Assembly (NCBI GenBank): GCA_009920495.1
Contig: RFZW01000007.1
Span: forward strand, 1 to 39,319
Direction: 5' to 3'
Origin: Chitinophagia bacterium
GTDB lineage: Bacteria; Bacteroidota; Bacteroidia; Chitinophagales; Chitinophagaceae
DNA: 39,319 bases
Shown here one piece after another: positions 1-9,776 of the stretch. The stretch's first letter is position 1; each line of letters opens with the position of its first letter. Position numbers and translations under genes: made by a program. The notes beneath the pieces are model-generated. The model made no database searches. It saw only the letters and a program-made list of their open reading frames with translations, and was not told where the DNA came from.

Positions 1-1008
1 TTAAATCAAACACAAAGAGATGGAACGCAAGTAGGAACAGGCCTTAGAAGTATTGTTGCCATGGATTGGAATAAGCAAACCAACTCCTTATTCGCAGTAC
101 AACATGGCAGAGATGATTTACATTTATTATGGCCACAATATTATTCAGCATGGGAAAATGCAGTTACGCCAGCAGAAGAATTTTTTGAAGTGAATGAAAA
201 TAGTAATTACGGTTGGCCTTATTCGTATTATGATCTTTTCAAAAAACAAAAAATACAGGCGCCTGAATATAGTGGTGACGGGAAAAAATTAGCGATTGAT
301 CAAACCTATACAAATCCACTAGCGGCATTTCCTGCACATTGGGCACCAAATGATTTATTATTTTATACAGGTAATCAATTTCCCGATAGATATAAAAACG
401 GCGCGTTTGTAGCCTTTCACGGATCTACCAATAGAGGTCCATATCCGCAAGCAGGTTATATAGTAGCGTTTGTGCCTTTTGAAAATGGGAAACCTTCCGA
501 TGAATGGGAAGTATTCGCAGATGGTTTTGCTGGCGTAGATACGATTGTAAATGTAAGCGATGCCAAATATAGACCCATGGGACTTGCCCAAGGACCTGAT
601 GGATCTTTATATATAAATGATTCGAAGAAAGGAAAAATTTGGAGAATACTATACAAAGAAGATAAAGCAAAATTTAATCCTTCTGCATTAGCTAAAATGG
701 AGATAAGAAAAAATACTGCTAATAATATTAAAACACCGGATCCGGTTAAAAATATCATTCAATTAAAGTATAGTAAAATTGGTGCCCAAATTTATCAGAC
801 CTACTGTACCAATTGTCATCAAAGCAATTTAAATGGGGATGGGAATAGAAATCCTTCTTTGATTAAATCAAACTACTTGAACGATAAATCTAGTTTTAGA
901 AATTTAATATCAAATGGCAAAGGCAACATGCCTGCATTTAAAAATATTTCAGACAAAGAAATTGACGAACTAGAAACCTACCTACAATCGGTCATTAATA
1001 AAAAGTAA
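1..1008 (+). CDS. PQQ-dependent sugar dehydrogenase (glucose/sorbosone dehydrogenase-like) with C-terminal cytochrome c domain, 5' partial
   Basis: Frame stays open to base 1 upstream of the listed ORF (LNQTQRDGTQVGTGLRSIVAMDW...). GSDH-like motifs HWAPNDLLFYTGNQFP, AFVAFHGSTNRGP, RPMGLAQGPDGSLYI; heme motif CTNCH near the C-terminus. Confidence 0.85.
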   Translation, partial: LNQTQRDGTQVGTGLRSIVAMDWNKQTNSLFAVQHGRDDLHLLWPQYYSAWENAVTPAEEFFEVNENSNYGWPYSYYDLFKKQKIQAPEYSGDGKKLAIDQTYTNPLAAFPAHWAPNDLLFYTGNQFPDRYKNGAFVAFHGSTNRGPYPQAGYIVAFVPFENGKPSDEWEVFADGFAGVDTIVNVSDAKYRPMGLAQGPDGSLYINDSKKGKIWRILYKEDKAKFNPSALAKMEIRKNTANNIKTPDPVKNIIQLKYSKIGAQIYQTYCTNCHQSNLNGDGNRNPSLIKSNYLNDKSSFRNLISNGKGNMPAFKNISDKEIDELETYLQSVINKK

Positions 1009-1010
1009 AA

Positions 1011-1040
1011 ATAGGGGCCCATATTGCTATGGGCCCCTAT
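1011..1040. terminator. Bidirectional rho-independent-type terminator hairpin
   Basis: Perfect 12-bp inverted repeat ATAGGGGCCCAT-attgct-ATGGGCCCCTAT between convergent genes; T-rich on the minus-strand exit side. Confidence 0.85.
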
Positions 1041-1072
1041 CGTATTTTACAACTTATGCCAATTTAAAATAA

Positions 1073-1579
1073 TTACTTCATCAATCCCATTATTGGAGTT
1101 TGATCGTAAACGATAAATTCCTCAATGACTTTACCATCTTTATTAAACTTGTCCCCTTGAAAATTTACAACTTCAACTGTTTTATCCCCTTTAGTGAAAT
1201 TAACAATGATGTATGAATAAACATAATCTCCTTCTGTACCATCTTTAAAGTTAAAGTGACTGCCCCATACATATCTTTTTGGTTGTACTTGTAGTTTAAA
1301 TCCAGAAGCTTGAAACTGTCTTAGCATCGCTACATTTTCAGTTAAATTAGTTTTTCTTAAGTTATCATAAAAAACAGCAGTATCTGCATATTTTTTTACA
1401 TAACTAATCGTATCAAAAGTTTCTAAATCAGTAAAAGTGGCTTTGATTGCATCAATATTTGCAGAGCTATCAATATTAACCCCAAATTGATGAGGATCAG
1501 CAGTTGCTACAGCATTTTGATTACCAGAAGTACATGAGTACACGGTGATTGCAAGCACCGCAATTAGAATTACATTTTT
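1073..1579 (-). CDS. SnoaL/NTF2-like lipoprotein
   Basis: Likely start MKNVILIAVLAITVYSC (lipobox-like) inside the listed ORF; ~170 aa; NTF2-like C-terminal pattern (YIIVNFTKGDKTVEVVNFQGDKFNKDGKVIEEFIVYD). Confidence 0.6.
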   Translation of the reverse strand, partial: KNVILIAVLAITVYSCTSGNQNAVATADPHQFGVNIDSSANIDAIKATFTDLETFDTISYVKKYADTAVFYDNLRKTNLTENVAMLRQFQASGFKLQVQPKRYVWGSHFNFKDGTEGDYVYSYIIVNFTKGDKTVEVVNFQGDKFNKDGKVIEEFIVYDQTPIMGLMK

Positions 1580-1654
1580 CATTTTTAAAATTTTGATTTG
1601 AGTCATAAAGAAAGAAAAATGGACTGAATTTAGGTATAAAAAAGCACTGTTTTT

Positions 1655-1679
1655 TGTTCCGTTATACGAATTAGGAACA
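1655..1679. promoter_or_regulatory. Palindromic motif TGTTCC-N13-GGAACA (copy 1)
   Basis: TGTTCCgttatacgaattaGGAACA in the divergent intergenic region, 36 nt before the DoxX-like ATG; same motif at 32099 and 33976. Confidence 0.6.
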
Positions 1680-1688
1680 TATTTTTAT

Positions 1689-1696
1689 TATTTTTG
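1689..1696 (+). promoter_or_regulatory. Bacteroidetes-type -7 element TATTTTTG
   Basis: Matches TAnnTTTG, ~20 nt upstream of the ATG at 1716. Confidence 0.45.
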
Positions 1697-1715
1697 ATTA
1701 CTTAACAATTCAATT

Positions 1716-2087
1716 ATGAAAACAACAAAAATTATTTACTGGATTACTACAGGTATTATCTGCCTATTTTCATTAGGAGCTATACAGATGAACTCTCAAA
1801 TGGCCATTGATGGCGCAAATCACTTACTTATACCACGTTACCTTGGTCTTGAAGTTAGTATTGGGCAATTAATAGGCTTGGTACTTTTAATCGTTCCAGC
1901 TGTGCCTGCTCGATTTAAAGAATGGGCTTATGTTGGTTATGGGATTATGTATTTAACGGCAATAAATGCGCACTTGGCAGTGGGAGACGCCTTTGTCCCT
2001 TATGCTTTAATGGGAATTATTTTCTTTGGCTTATTATTGACCTCCTACATTACTTTTCACAAATTACAGGCAGCAAAAAATAACTAA
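1716..2087 (+). CDS. DoxX-like small integral membrane protein
   Basis: 123 aa with about four hydrophobic segments; DoxX-like pattern (LLLIVPAVPARFKEWAYVGYGI...). Confidence 0.6.
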   Translation: MKTTKIIYWITTGIICLFSLGAIQMNSQMAIDGANHLLIPRYLGLEVSIGQLIGLVLLIVPAVPARFKEWAYVGYGIMYLTAINAHLAVGDAFVPYALMGIIFFGLLLTSYITFHKLQAAKNN

Positions 2088-2122
2088 GCATATTTTTAAT
2101 ATTGTTGAAATTTTACTACTAT

Positions 2123-2156
2123 AAAAATAGGCGCATCATTTGATGCGCCTATTTTT
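2123..2156. terminator. Bidirectional terminator hairpin
   Basis: Perfect 16-bp inverted repeat AAAAATAGGCGCATCA-tt-TGATGCGCCTATTTTT between convergent genes. Confidence 0.9.
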
Positions 2157-2183
2157 ATTCTTATTTTAAACCTGAACATACAT

Positions 2184-3938
2184 TTACCAAGCGCGCAATG
2201 GTTTTACTTTTGGTGTTGCAATTGTCGATTTTGATCCAGGTATTAAGAATATATCAAAATCAACCTTAGTATTCGCAGGAACAATGGCTTCAAAGCCTAC
2301 TAGTATGGTGCCGGGATTCGGGGCGTCATAATCTCTTGGCGGAATTGTAGACCAGGTTTTCATCGTAATATTTTTTGCGCCTGATACTTTCAGCGTTAGC
2401 GTTTTACCCCCTTTTTTTAAGAGCGCTGTTTCAGGTCCAACTATTTCAACATCAGCGGGCGTAAGCATGGTCCATCTAACTTTAGTTTCATGATTTAATG
2501 TTTGAATTTCATCTCTTACAACAACATGATTTTTATTTACTATGGCTATACCGCGATCACTTGAAGCAAGTTGATTTTTATATACCGTACTCAAATCAAA
2601 TGTCACTTGCATGAAATTGGGATCCTTGTTATCATTTATAATGGGCGCATCTCCTTCAACCACCTGAAGTTGGCTATCAATAGTAAGTGTATTATGCGCA
2701 TAATTATTAAGTCTAAAAACATCCCATCTTTCAGAATTTTGTGTGCGCCCCCAAAGTTTAACCCCCTTGGACTCAAGTGATTCATAATCTTGCATTCCAA
2801 AATCCATAGCCCATCTTTGACCATCCGCATCCATGATGAAGGAGCCAATATCCATATGGGCATGATTGATTGAAGCTATTTGTCCTTTCCATAACATAAT
2901 AGCTGGCAATATCCTTTCCCTAACTAGGTTATCTGATTTTTCTATTTTAAGATAAGATTTTTCAACCCATAACAAGCTTGGATCCTTTACCTTATTCGCC
3001 AACCAAAACATTGCAGGATTAAATGAACCATTACCCCCCGCATCCGAATAATTGAAAGGCTTACCTGTGGTACCAGTCATGCTTTCCATAAAAGCAGCAG
3101 TTTGTAAAAAGCCAGGGGCTTTCGTCATGCCAAAGTCAGTACCATAAATTTTTTCAAGCGCACTTAGGAATAATACATTAAAAGTGGTTCCATAACCCCA
3201 ATAGCCATAACCCTCAGGATAAATACCATCAGGTCCATAATCCTTCATTGGAATTGCCATGGATTCAATTGCGCGATTAATAATCATTTTTGCCAATTTT
3301 GGATCTCGCTCATATATCGCCATAGCACCATAAGACATACTTGCATTACACACCTGATTCCAGTTGTGTTCGGCTTTTAACCAACTATTATTTTTACTAT
3401 CAAGCGATGGCTCAATTCCTTTTTTGATAATCGCATTTTGTATGGAATCTTTGGAGGTTTGAGAAAGTTGATCAAATAACCAATCATAACCAATGGACAT
3501 GGCCATAGTCATTTCAGCTACATCTAAAAAATGAGATGGATTCCAATCACTAAAACCTGCAATGACTAGCATTTCTTTTTCGGCCCTTACTAAATACTTC
3601 TGATCATTGGTCGAACGATATGCATAGGACAAATAAAATAATCTTTTTAATGCTTCCCTTGATTTGTCTAAAAGTCGTCGACCTATTTGTATTCTTTTTA
3701 TTGGGTCAATAGTAATGATGCGATCACTTTCCTTAATGATTGCATTATGCAACATGGACCATACTGGATCCTTTGTTATTGAGCTAACTAAATTCGCTTC
3801 CTCTCCTTTGAATAATAGTATTCTTGGATGTTGTTGTGTTATTTGTAAATCCTCTTTATTTTTTACTTGCGCAGTTAAATTATTTATGACAATCGAAAAA
3901 ATGATTGTGATAAATAGTTGCTTGAAAAGATGTTTCAT
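2184..3938 (-). CDS. Heparinase II/III-like secreted protein (polysaccharide-lyase-like)
   Basis: Signal peptide; HPRILLFKGEE, NWNQVCNASMSYGA, INHAHMDIGSFIMDADGQRWAMDFGMQDY, NNYAHNTLTI typical of the family. Possible internal in-frame gap (see findings). Confidence 0.8.
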   Translation of the reverse strand: MKHLFKQLFITIIFSIVINNLTAQVKNKEDLQITQQHPRILLFKGEEANLVSSITKDPVWSMLHNAIIKESDRIITIDPIKRIQIGRRLLDKSREALKRLFYLSYAYRSTNDQKYLVRAEKEMLVIAGFSDWNPSHFLDVAEMTMAMSIGYDWLFDQLSQTSKDSIQNAIIKKGIEPSLDSKNNSWLKAEHNWNQVCNASMSYGAMAIYERDPKLAKMIINRAIESMAIPMKDYGPDGIYPEGYGYWGYGTTFNVLFLSALEKIYGTDFGMTKAPGFLQTAAFMESMTGTTGKPFNYSDAGGNGSFNPAMFWLANKVKDPSLLWVEKSYLKIEKSDNLVRERILPAIMLWKGQIASINHAHMDIGSFIMDADGQRWAMDFGMQDYESLESKGVKLWGRTQNSERWDVFRLNNYAHNTLTIDSQLQVVEGDAPIINDNKDPNFMQVTFDLSTVYKNQLASSDRGIAIVNKNHVVVRDEIQTLNHETKVRWTMLTPADVEIVGPETALLKKGGKTLTLKVSGAKNITMKTWSTIPPRDYDAPNPGTILVGFEAIVPANTKVDFDIFLIPGSKSTIATPKVKPLRAW

Positions 3939-4039
3939 TATTATTATTTTTAATACACCACTAAAAAATGGAATTTTTTTTCCTTACCGAATTTAAGGGA
4001 AAAATTATAAAAATAACAAAACGAAATCCGAAGAAAAAT

Positions 4040-5518
4040 TTACCAAAGATAGGTCCCAACTGATCCTGGCTCCAAATAGGTGGTAGCCCATTTGCCGTTG
4101 TGTTTAATATTATATGATTCGGCAGTAGCGCCATCATTCAACACAATCAATACTATTTTCCCAGCGGGAGTTTTAAAGGCGACATTATATAAATTACCTA
4201 CATTATTTGTCCCAAGGCGTATAGAGCCAGCGGGTACAAATTTAGAAGCATGTGCAATAATATAATAGGACACGTTTCTCGTAACCACTGAATTGTCAAT
4301 AGTAAGTGCGCCTTTGCAGGAAGTGCATCCACCTGGCGTATGTGGATTATAAGATGGATCGCTCGCTAAATTCCACTCCAAAGCTACTTTGCTCCAATTA
4401 CGAGCCGAGCCAATCACCACATTTTTTGTATGCCATTTTAAATCGCCTGCAAATTCACCAGTGCCCGATGTCCACTGTTCAGTAAAATACAATCCCTTGT
4501 CTGGAAATGTATTATGTACTTGGGTTAACGCGCTAATATCTCCAGCATATAAATGAAATGCAGATCCAGTGACATAAGGATTTGTAGCAGCATCACTTAA
4601 AATGGATGTTGCATATTCTGGCTTATCACAATTGTGATCGTAAATGATAATTTTTGTTTTGATCCCTGCTGCAGCAAAAGCGGGACCTAAATGATTTTTA
4701 ATAAAATCGTTTTGTTGTGCAGCCAACATATACATACTAGGATTATTTCCAGGATGTAAGGGTTCGTTTTGAGGCGTGATTGCATCAATGGTAATACCAC
4801 TTTGTTTCATGACCTGAATGTATTTTACAAAGTATTGCGCATACACATTATAATACTGTGGTAACAAACTTCCACCCACCGATAACTTATTGTCCTTCAT
4901 CCAAAGTGGTGCAGACCATGGACTACCCATAATTTTGATATTAGGGTTGATGGCTATAATTTCCTTTAATAAAGGAATTAAATTAGTCATATCAGGGGAA
5001 ATACTGAACTTATTTAAATTAATATCTGTTTGATTCGTTGGTATATCATTGTAGGAAAAAACGGAAGCATCTAAATCAGACGCGCCAATACTTACTCTCA
5101 AATAATTAATTGAAATTGAATTTGTGCTTTGACCAAATAACTCTTGTAATAAATCTTTTTTTGCAGCAGATCCTAATTGATTAATCACTTGGGCGCTTCC
5201 CCCAGTCAAGGTATAGCCAAAGCCTTCCATTTCCTGATAAGTAGTAGCATCATTAATTTCAACACTATTGTAATTATTAAATGAAGTGCCAAATTTTAAT
5301 ATCGCTGATTGCTTTTCTAATTTAACAGATTGATCTGATTTTGTTAACCAGAACTCAATATCAGTAACCACCGGCGTTGGCGGCACCACAACAGTCGGTA
5401 TCACAGCTGCTGTGCTTGATGGCGAACAATTTAAAATGGAGATGCCTAATAAAAACGTTGCCATCAATTTCATTACCAAACAATTTTTTAATTTAGTCGA
5501 ATTCATTTTTCTATACAC
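4040..5518 (-). CDS. GH30 family glycosidase (beta-1,6-glucanase/glucosylceramidase-like), lipoprotein
   Basis: MEGFGYTLTGGSA, LRVSIGASDLDAS, GSPWSAPLWMK, acid/base context TPQNEPL, nucleophile context YFTEQW; lipobox-like ILNC. Confidence 0.88.
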   Translation of the reverse strand: MYRKMNSTKLKNCLVMKLMATFLLGISILNCSPSSTAAVIPTVVVPPTPVVTDIEFWLTKSDQSVKLEKQSAILKFGTSFNNYNSVEINDATTYQEMEGFGYTLTGGSAQVINQLGSAAKKDLLQELFGQSTNSISINYLRVSIGASDLDASVFSYNDIPTNQTDINLNKFSISPDMTNLIPLLKEIIAINPNIKIMGSPWSAPLWMKDNKLSVGGSLLPQYYNVYAQYFVKYIQVMKQSGITIDAITPQNEPLHPGNNPSMYMLAAQQNDFIKNHLGPAFAAAGIKTKIIIYDHNCDKPEYATSILSDAATNPYVTGSAFHLYAGDISALTQVHNTFPDKGLYFTEQWTSGTGEFAGDLKWHTKNVVIGSARNWSKVALEWNLASDPSYNPHTPGGCTSCKGALTIDNSVVTRNVSYYIIAHASKFVPAGSIRLGTNNVGNLYNVAFKTPAGKIVLIVLNDGATAESYNIKHNGKWATTYLEPGSVGTYLW

Positions 5519-7661
5519 TATTTCTTCAACTCAAAACTTTCTTTCAATCTTATGTCTTCAGAAGACGACCCTATCATCAAATCAAAATCTGTAGGCGCTG
5601 CATCCCACTTTAAATTAGCATTGTAAAAAGATAACTTTTCTTTATTGATGTTAAATTGAATTTTTTTACTTTCTCCTGGTTGTAACATAATTTTTTGAAA
5701 ATCTTTTAACGCTTTTACTGGCATCACTACTGAAGCGTGTTTGTTGCGCAAATACAACTGTACGATTTCCGATCCTGCTAATTTTCCTGTATTGGTTAAT
5801 GTGAAGGTAACAGCAATTGAATCCTTCATATTCATAACTTTTTTACTTAATGCCAAATTAGCATAAGAAAAACTAGTATAGCTCAAGCCAAAACCAAAAG
5901 GAAATTTTGGAAATATACTTTCATCCAAGTAGGATGAATTGTAAATATGATTGTTGTCGTCAGTAGCAGGACGTCCCGTATTAAAATGATTATAGTAAAT
6001 AGGAATTTGTCCCACACTCATAGGAAAGGTCATCGGTAACTTAGCTGAGGGGTTATAATCGCCAAATAATACATCCGCAATGGCATTGCCAGCTTCACTT
6101 CCAAGCCACCATGTATATAAAATAGCAATAATTCCTCTTGCACTCCTGGTATATTAATATTACTTCTGCTTTTTGCTTCACCACTCATATCCCTTTTTTC
6201 ACCAATACTTAGTATCACTACATCCGCTTGGTTAGCAACAGCTACTGCTTCACTAAATCCTGCTTTGTTATCTCCTTCTATTTCACAGCCTTTGGCATAC
6301 AATAAGCTAGTTCCCGGCCCTACTTTATTTTGTAATCCTTCCCATTGTGAAACAATAAAATTGGAATCGACTGTTGGAATAGATACATCCCAAAAGCCTT
6401 TATTTTGTAATAAAGATTTTACCAATGGTCCAACAAATGCAATTTTTTTCAAATTTTTTGAAAGTGGTAAAATATTATCATTGTTTTTAAGTAGTACAAT
6501 GCTTTTTGCAGCCATTGATCTTGCGGCTGCGATATGTGCAGGATTATTCAATGCAGCAGCTTCGCGCTCATTATTTGAAAACTTATAAGGGTCATCAAAT
6601 AAGCCCATTTCGAATTTCTTAATCAATATTCTTTTAACTGCATCATCAATAAATGCAATGTTTATTTTTCCTTCTTTAACAAGTTGCGTTAAATTATTTT
6701 TATACGCCCTACTTTCCATGTCCATGTCCGTGCCTGCATTCATTGACAATAAAGCTGCTTCTTTCGCATCTTTTGCATAACCATGGTTAATTAGCTCACC
6801 TATTGAGCCCCAGTCACTCACTACAAATCCTTTAAAACCCCAGTTTCCTTTTAAAATTGTTCTTTGTAAATAATTATTGGCTACTGCAGGAATACCATTG
6901 ATATCATTAAATGAATTCATGAAACTTGCAGCACCCGCATCCACCGCGGCTTTGAATGGAGGCAAGTATATTTCCCATAATTGCCTTTCACTCATATCCA
7001 CCGAATTATAATCTCGACCACCCACTGCAGCTCCATAGGCTGCAAAATGCTTTACACAAGCCATTAAAGTATTTGTATCCCCTAAATTTGTTCCTTGAAA
7101 TCCTTTTACCCTAGCTGCACTAATTAAGGATCCTAAATAAGGATCTTCTCCTGCGCCTTCCATCACGCGTCCCCATCTTGGATCACGTGCAATATCCACC
7201 ATTGGCGCAAATGTCCAATGAATACCGCTTGCACTTGCTTCAGTAGCAGCAACACGCGCCGATAATTGAATTGCAGGCAAATCCCAGCTTGCTGCTTCGG
7301 CTAATGGAATAGGGAAAGTGGTTTTAAATCCATGTATAACATCCTGCCCAAATAATAATGGAATTTTTAATCGCGACTGCATGGCCAGTTTTTGCCAGCT
7401 TCTTGTACGTTCGCTACCAATGGTATTTAATAATGAGCCTACTTGGCCATTTTTAATTTGATCAATTTTATTATTATCAATCGTAACTGGACCAGTTGCC
7501 TGATTGTCGTCATTGTATTGATTCAATTGACCAATTTTTTCATCCAAGGTCATTAATCGTATAACCGAATCGGCTTTTTGAGTCAATGACTTTTTTTGTG
7601 CGATGCACTTGTTTGAAAAAACGAATGTCAAAAAAAGTAATCCAAATATTTTAAATCTCAT
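5518..7661 (-). pseudogene. GH3 beta-glucosidase (BglX-like), split by an apparent internal deletion/frameshift
   Basis: ORFs 6030..7661 and 5518..6033 are the two halves of one GH3 (WTFAPMVDIARDPRWGR, VVSDWGS, KSIVLLKN / FPMSVGQIPIYYNHFNTGRP, PFGFGLSYTSF). Frame changes between EELL and AILYTWWLGSEAGNAIADVLFGDYNPSAKLP. Confidence 0.85.
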
Positions 7662-7688
7662 TTGTTAAATATTGTAACGAATAATAAT

Positions 7689-7740
7689 GCAGTATACTGC
7701 GCTACTATTTATTGTAAATAGAGAATAGTGAGTTACTATT
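7689..7740. repeat. Three consecutive small inverted repeats in the GH16-GH3 intercistronic gap
   Basis: GCAGTATACTGC (7689-7700), CTATTTA-ttg-TAAATAG (7705-7721), AATAGT-gagtt-ACTATT (7724-7740). Confidence 0.6.
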
Positions 7741-7766
7741 TAACGGAGAAAAAACTTACAAGAAAA

Positions 7767-8834
7767 TTATTGATACACCCTTACATAATCCACTTCCATC
7801 ACGCCACTTGTAAATGCAGGATCAATAGCACCTCCAAGGTTACCACCCATGGCTACATTAAAAATGAAGAAAAAGTTTTGATTAAACGGCATTGTTGCTT
7901 TATTTGCAAAAGTATAAAACACTACATCATCAACATAAATTTTAATACTGACATCAGTCCACTCTAAAGTATATTTGTGAAATGCAGTTGTTGCATTGTT
8001 GATCATGGTAGTAGCCCCATCCGCATTACCTCCAGAACGACCTGGGTAGTGCAATGTGCCATAAATTTTATTTAATGAATTGCCTATGTGCTCCATAATA
8101 TCTATTTCGCCACAGGCAGGCCATCCAGCTGAACCAAAATTATCGCCAAGCATCCACAGTGCAGGCCATGTTCCGCCTCCAGCTGGTAACTTAGCACTTA
8201 TATCCACCTTGCCGTATTTAAATGAAAATTTACCTTTGCTTAATAATCTCGCCGATGTATAATTACTACCACTAAATGATTCTTTCAATGCGGTAATTTT
8301 TAATGTGCCGCCAGAAACAATCGAATTGGTAGTACGATTTGTATAATATTCTTGTTCGTTATTGCCCCATCCACCTGATCCTGTTCCTATATCATAGCCC
8401 CATTTATTAGGATCTGGCGCGCTTGCAGTTGCAGCATCAAACTCATCGGACCAAACTAATGACAATGAAGTTGTCACGGTTACCACCGTTGTTTTTGAAG
8501 CCGTTGCACCACTCGCGCTTTTAGCTACTACACTTACCGTGTATACGCCTGATGTGGCATATTTATAAGTTAAATCTCCTGTTACTGAAACTTGATCCTT
8601 GATGCCATTGCCTAAATCAAAAGTATACATCACTGCATTTGTTGCAGCTGCTTTAAAAACCACATTACCTGAGGTTCCGCTAACGGTTGCATCCAAACTT
8701 AAATTAGTAGGTGCTGTGGAAACGGGTGTAGGCGTATCGCCCCCCTTGCCGCACGAAGTAAGTGCAGCAAGGAGAAGGATAAACAAGACACTAAAAAATT
8801 TCAACCTTAATATAGACTTTGAAAACATCATCAA
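7767..8834 (-). CDS. GH16 endo-beta-glucanase (laminarinase-like) lipoprotein with N-terminal PKD-like domain
   Basis: GH16 catalytic motif EIDIME (GEIDIMEHIG), WPALWMLG, VDYVRVYQ C-terminus; PKD-like GVYTVSVVAKS; lipobox-like LTSC. Confidence 0.92.
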   Translation of the reverse strand: MMMFSKSILRLKFFSVLFILLLAALTSCGKGGDTPTPVSTAPTNLSLDATVSGTSGNVVFKAAATNAVMYTFDLGNGIKDQVSVTGDLTYKYATSGVYTVSVVAKSASGATASKTTVVTVTTSLSLVWSDEFDAATASAPDPNKWGYDIGTGSGGWGNNEQEYYTNRTTNSIVSGGTLKITALKESFSGSNYTSARLLSKGKFSFKYGKVDISAKLPAGGGTWPALWMLGDNFGSAGWPACGEIDIMEHIGNSLNKIYGTLHYPGRSGGNADGATTMINNATTAFHKYTLEWTDVSIKIYVDDVVFYTFANKATMPFNQNFFFIFNVAMGGNLGGAIDPAFTSGVMEVDYVRVYQ

Positions 8835-8838
8835 GTTT

Positions 8839-9765
8839 TTATAATGCTTTTAATTTTAAATACCAAGCGTTACCTGTTTCTGTACCTTGTACTCTTAAAT
8901 ACATTGCGGTCGCAGATATAGATAAAATTTCGTATTCTTTTTGCAATGAACCATAACCAATGAAGGTGTTGGTTCCAGCAAGCAATATACTAGTTCTTGT
9001 TGAATTTGCAGCAGGAACTGCTGTACTTGCAGGTATGAACGAAAAATTACTTGTTCCGCCAGCATACGCGTAACAACCTTCATCACCAGAACCAGGGATT
9101 CCTGCTAAAGTAGCATTACCACCAGTTTTAGTAAACGCACCATCAGGTGTAGTTACTTGTAATGTATAGCTTGTTGCACTCACTGCAGTAAACTTAAATC
9201 CAGCAGTATAAAAACAAGGTGCAGCGGTAACTTTTTCATTTACTGAAGCAGCCCACCACTCTGGAACAATTGATCCAGACCATGGACCTACGCCAAAATG
9301 ACCAGCAACACTTTTATCAACAATCCAAGTTTTAGATGACCCTCCAGTTAGGTTAGCAACTACGGCAGCGTCAGGCGTAAAATTACTTTGTACAGTAACA
9401 TCTTTTGTAATAGTAGTAGAGGTGCCTCCACGGCCATAGGCTACTGCAGTTACTTTATACGTATTTGTACCAAGTGTTGTATATTTTTTAGTAGTAGTAC
9501 CTGTTGGTAAATACACTAAGTCTAATGCATTGGTTGCATCGTAATCAATTTTATATGATAATGCATTGTCAGCAGAAACAGTGAATGTAACGTCACCAGA
9601 ACCATCTCCGTTTGGAGTTGCTGTGGTAACACCTTTCACTACTGCAGTGATCGCTAAGTTTGTAGGCGCTTTTAAATCACCTAAAACATATTCTTTTTCC
9701 TTACATGACGACAATAAAATTGCCGTTGCAAGAAAACTTAAAAATAATTTTGAAATATTTTTCAT
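8839..9765 (-). CDS. SusE/SGBP-like outer-membrane lipoprotein
   Basis: Lipobox-like ILLSSC; Ig/PKD-like N-terminus then KTWIVDKSVAGHFGVGP region; located between susD-side genes and GH16. Confidence 0.65.
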   Translation of the reverse strand: MKNISKLFLSFLATAILLSSCKEKEYVLGDLKAPTNLAITAVVKGVTTATPNGDGSGDVTFTVSADNALSYKIDYDATNALDLVYLPTGTTTKKYTTLGTNTYKVTAVAYGRGGTSTTITKDVTVQSNFTPDAAVVANLTGGSSKTWIVDKSVAGHFGVGPWSGSIVPEWWAASVNEKVTAAPCFYTAGFKFTAVSATSYTLQVTTPDGAFTKTGGNATLAGIPGSGDEGCYAYAGGTSNFSFIPASTAVPAANSTRTSILLAGTNTFIGYGSLQKEYEILSISATAMYLRVQGTETGNAWYLKLKAL

Positions 9766-9776
9766 TGTGTTTTGGT

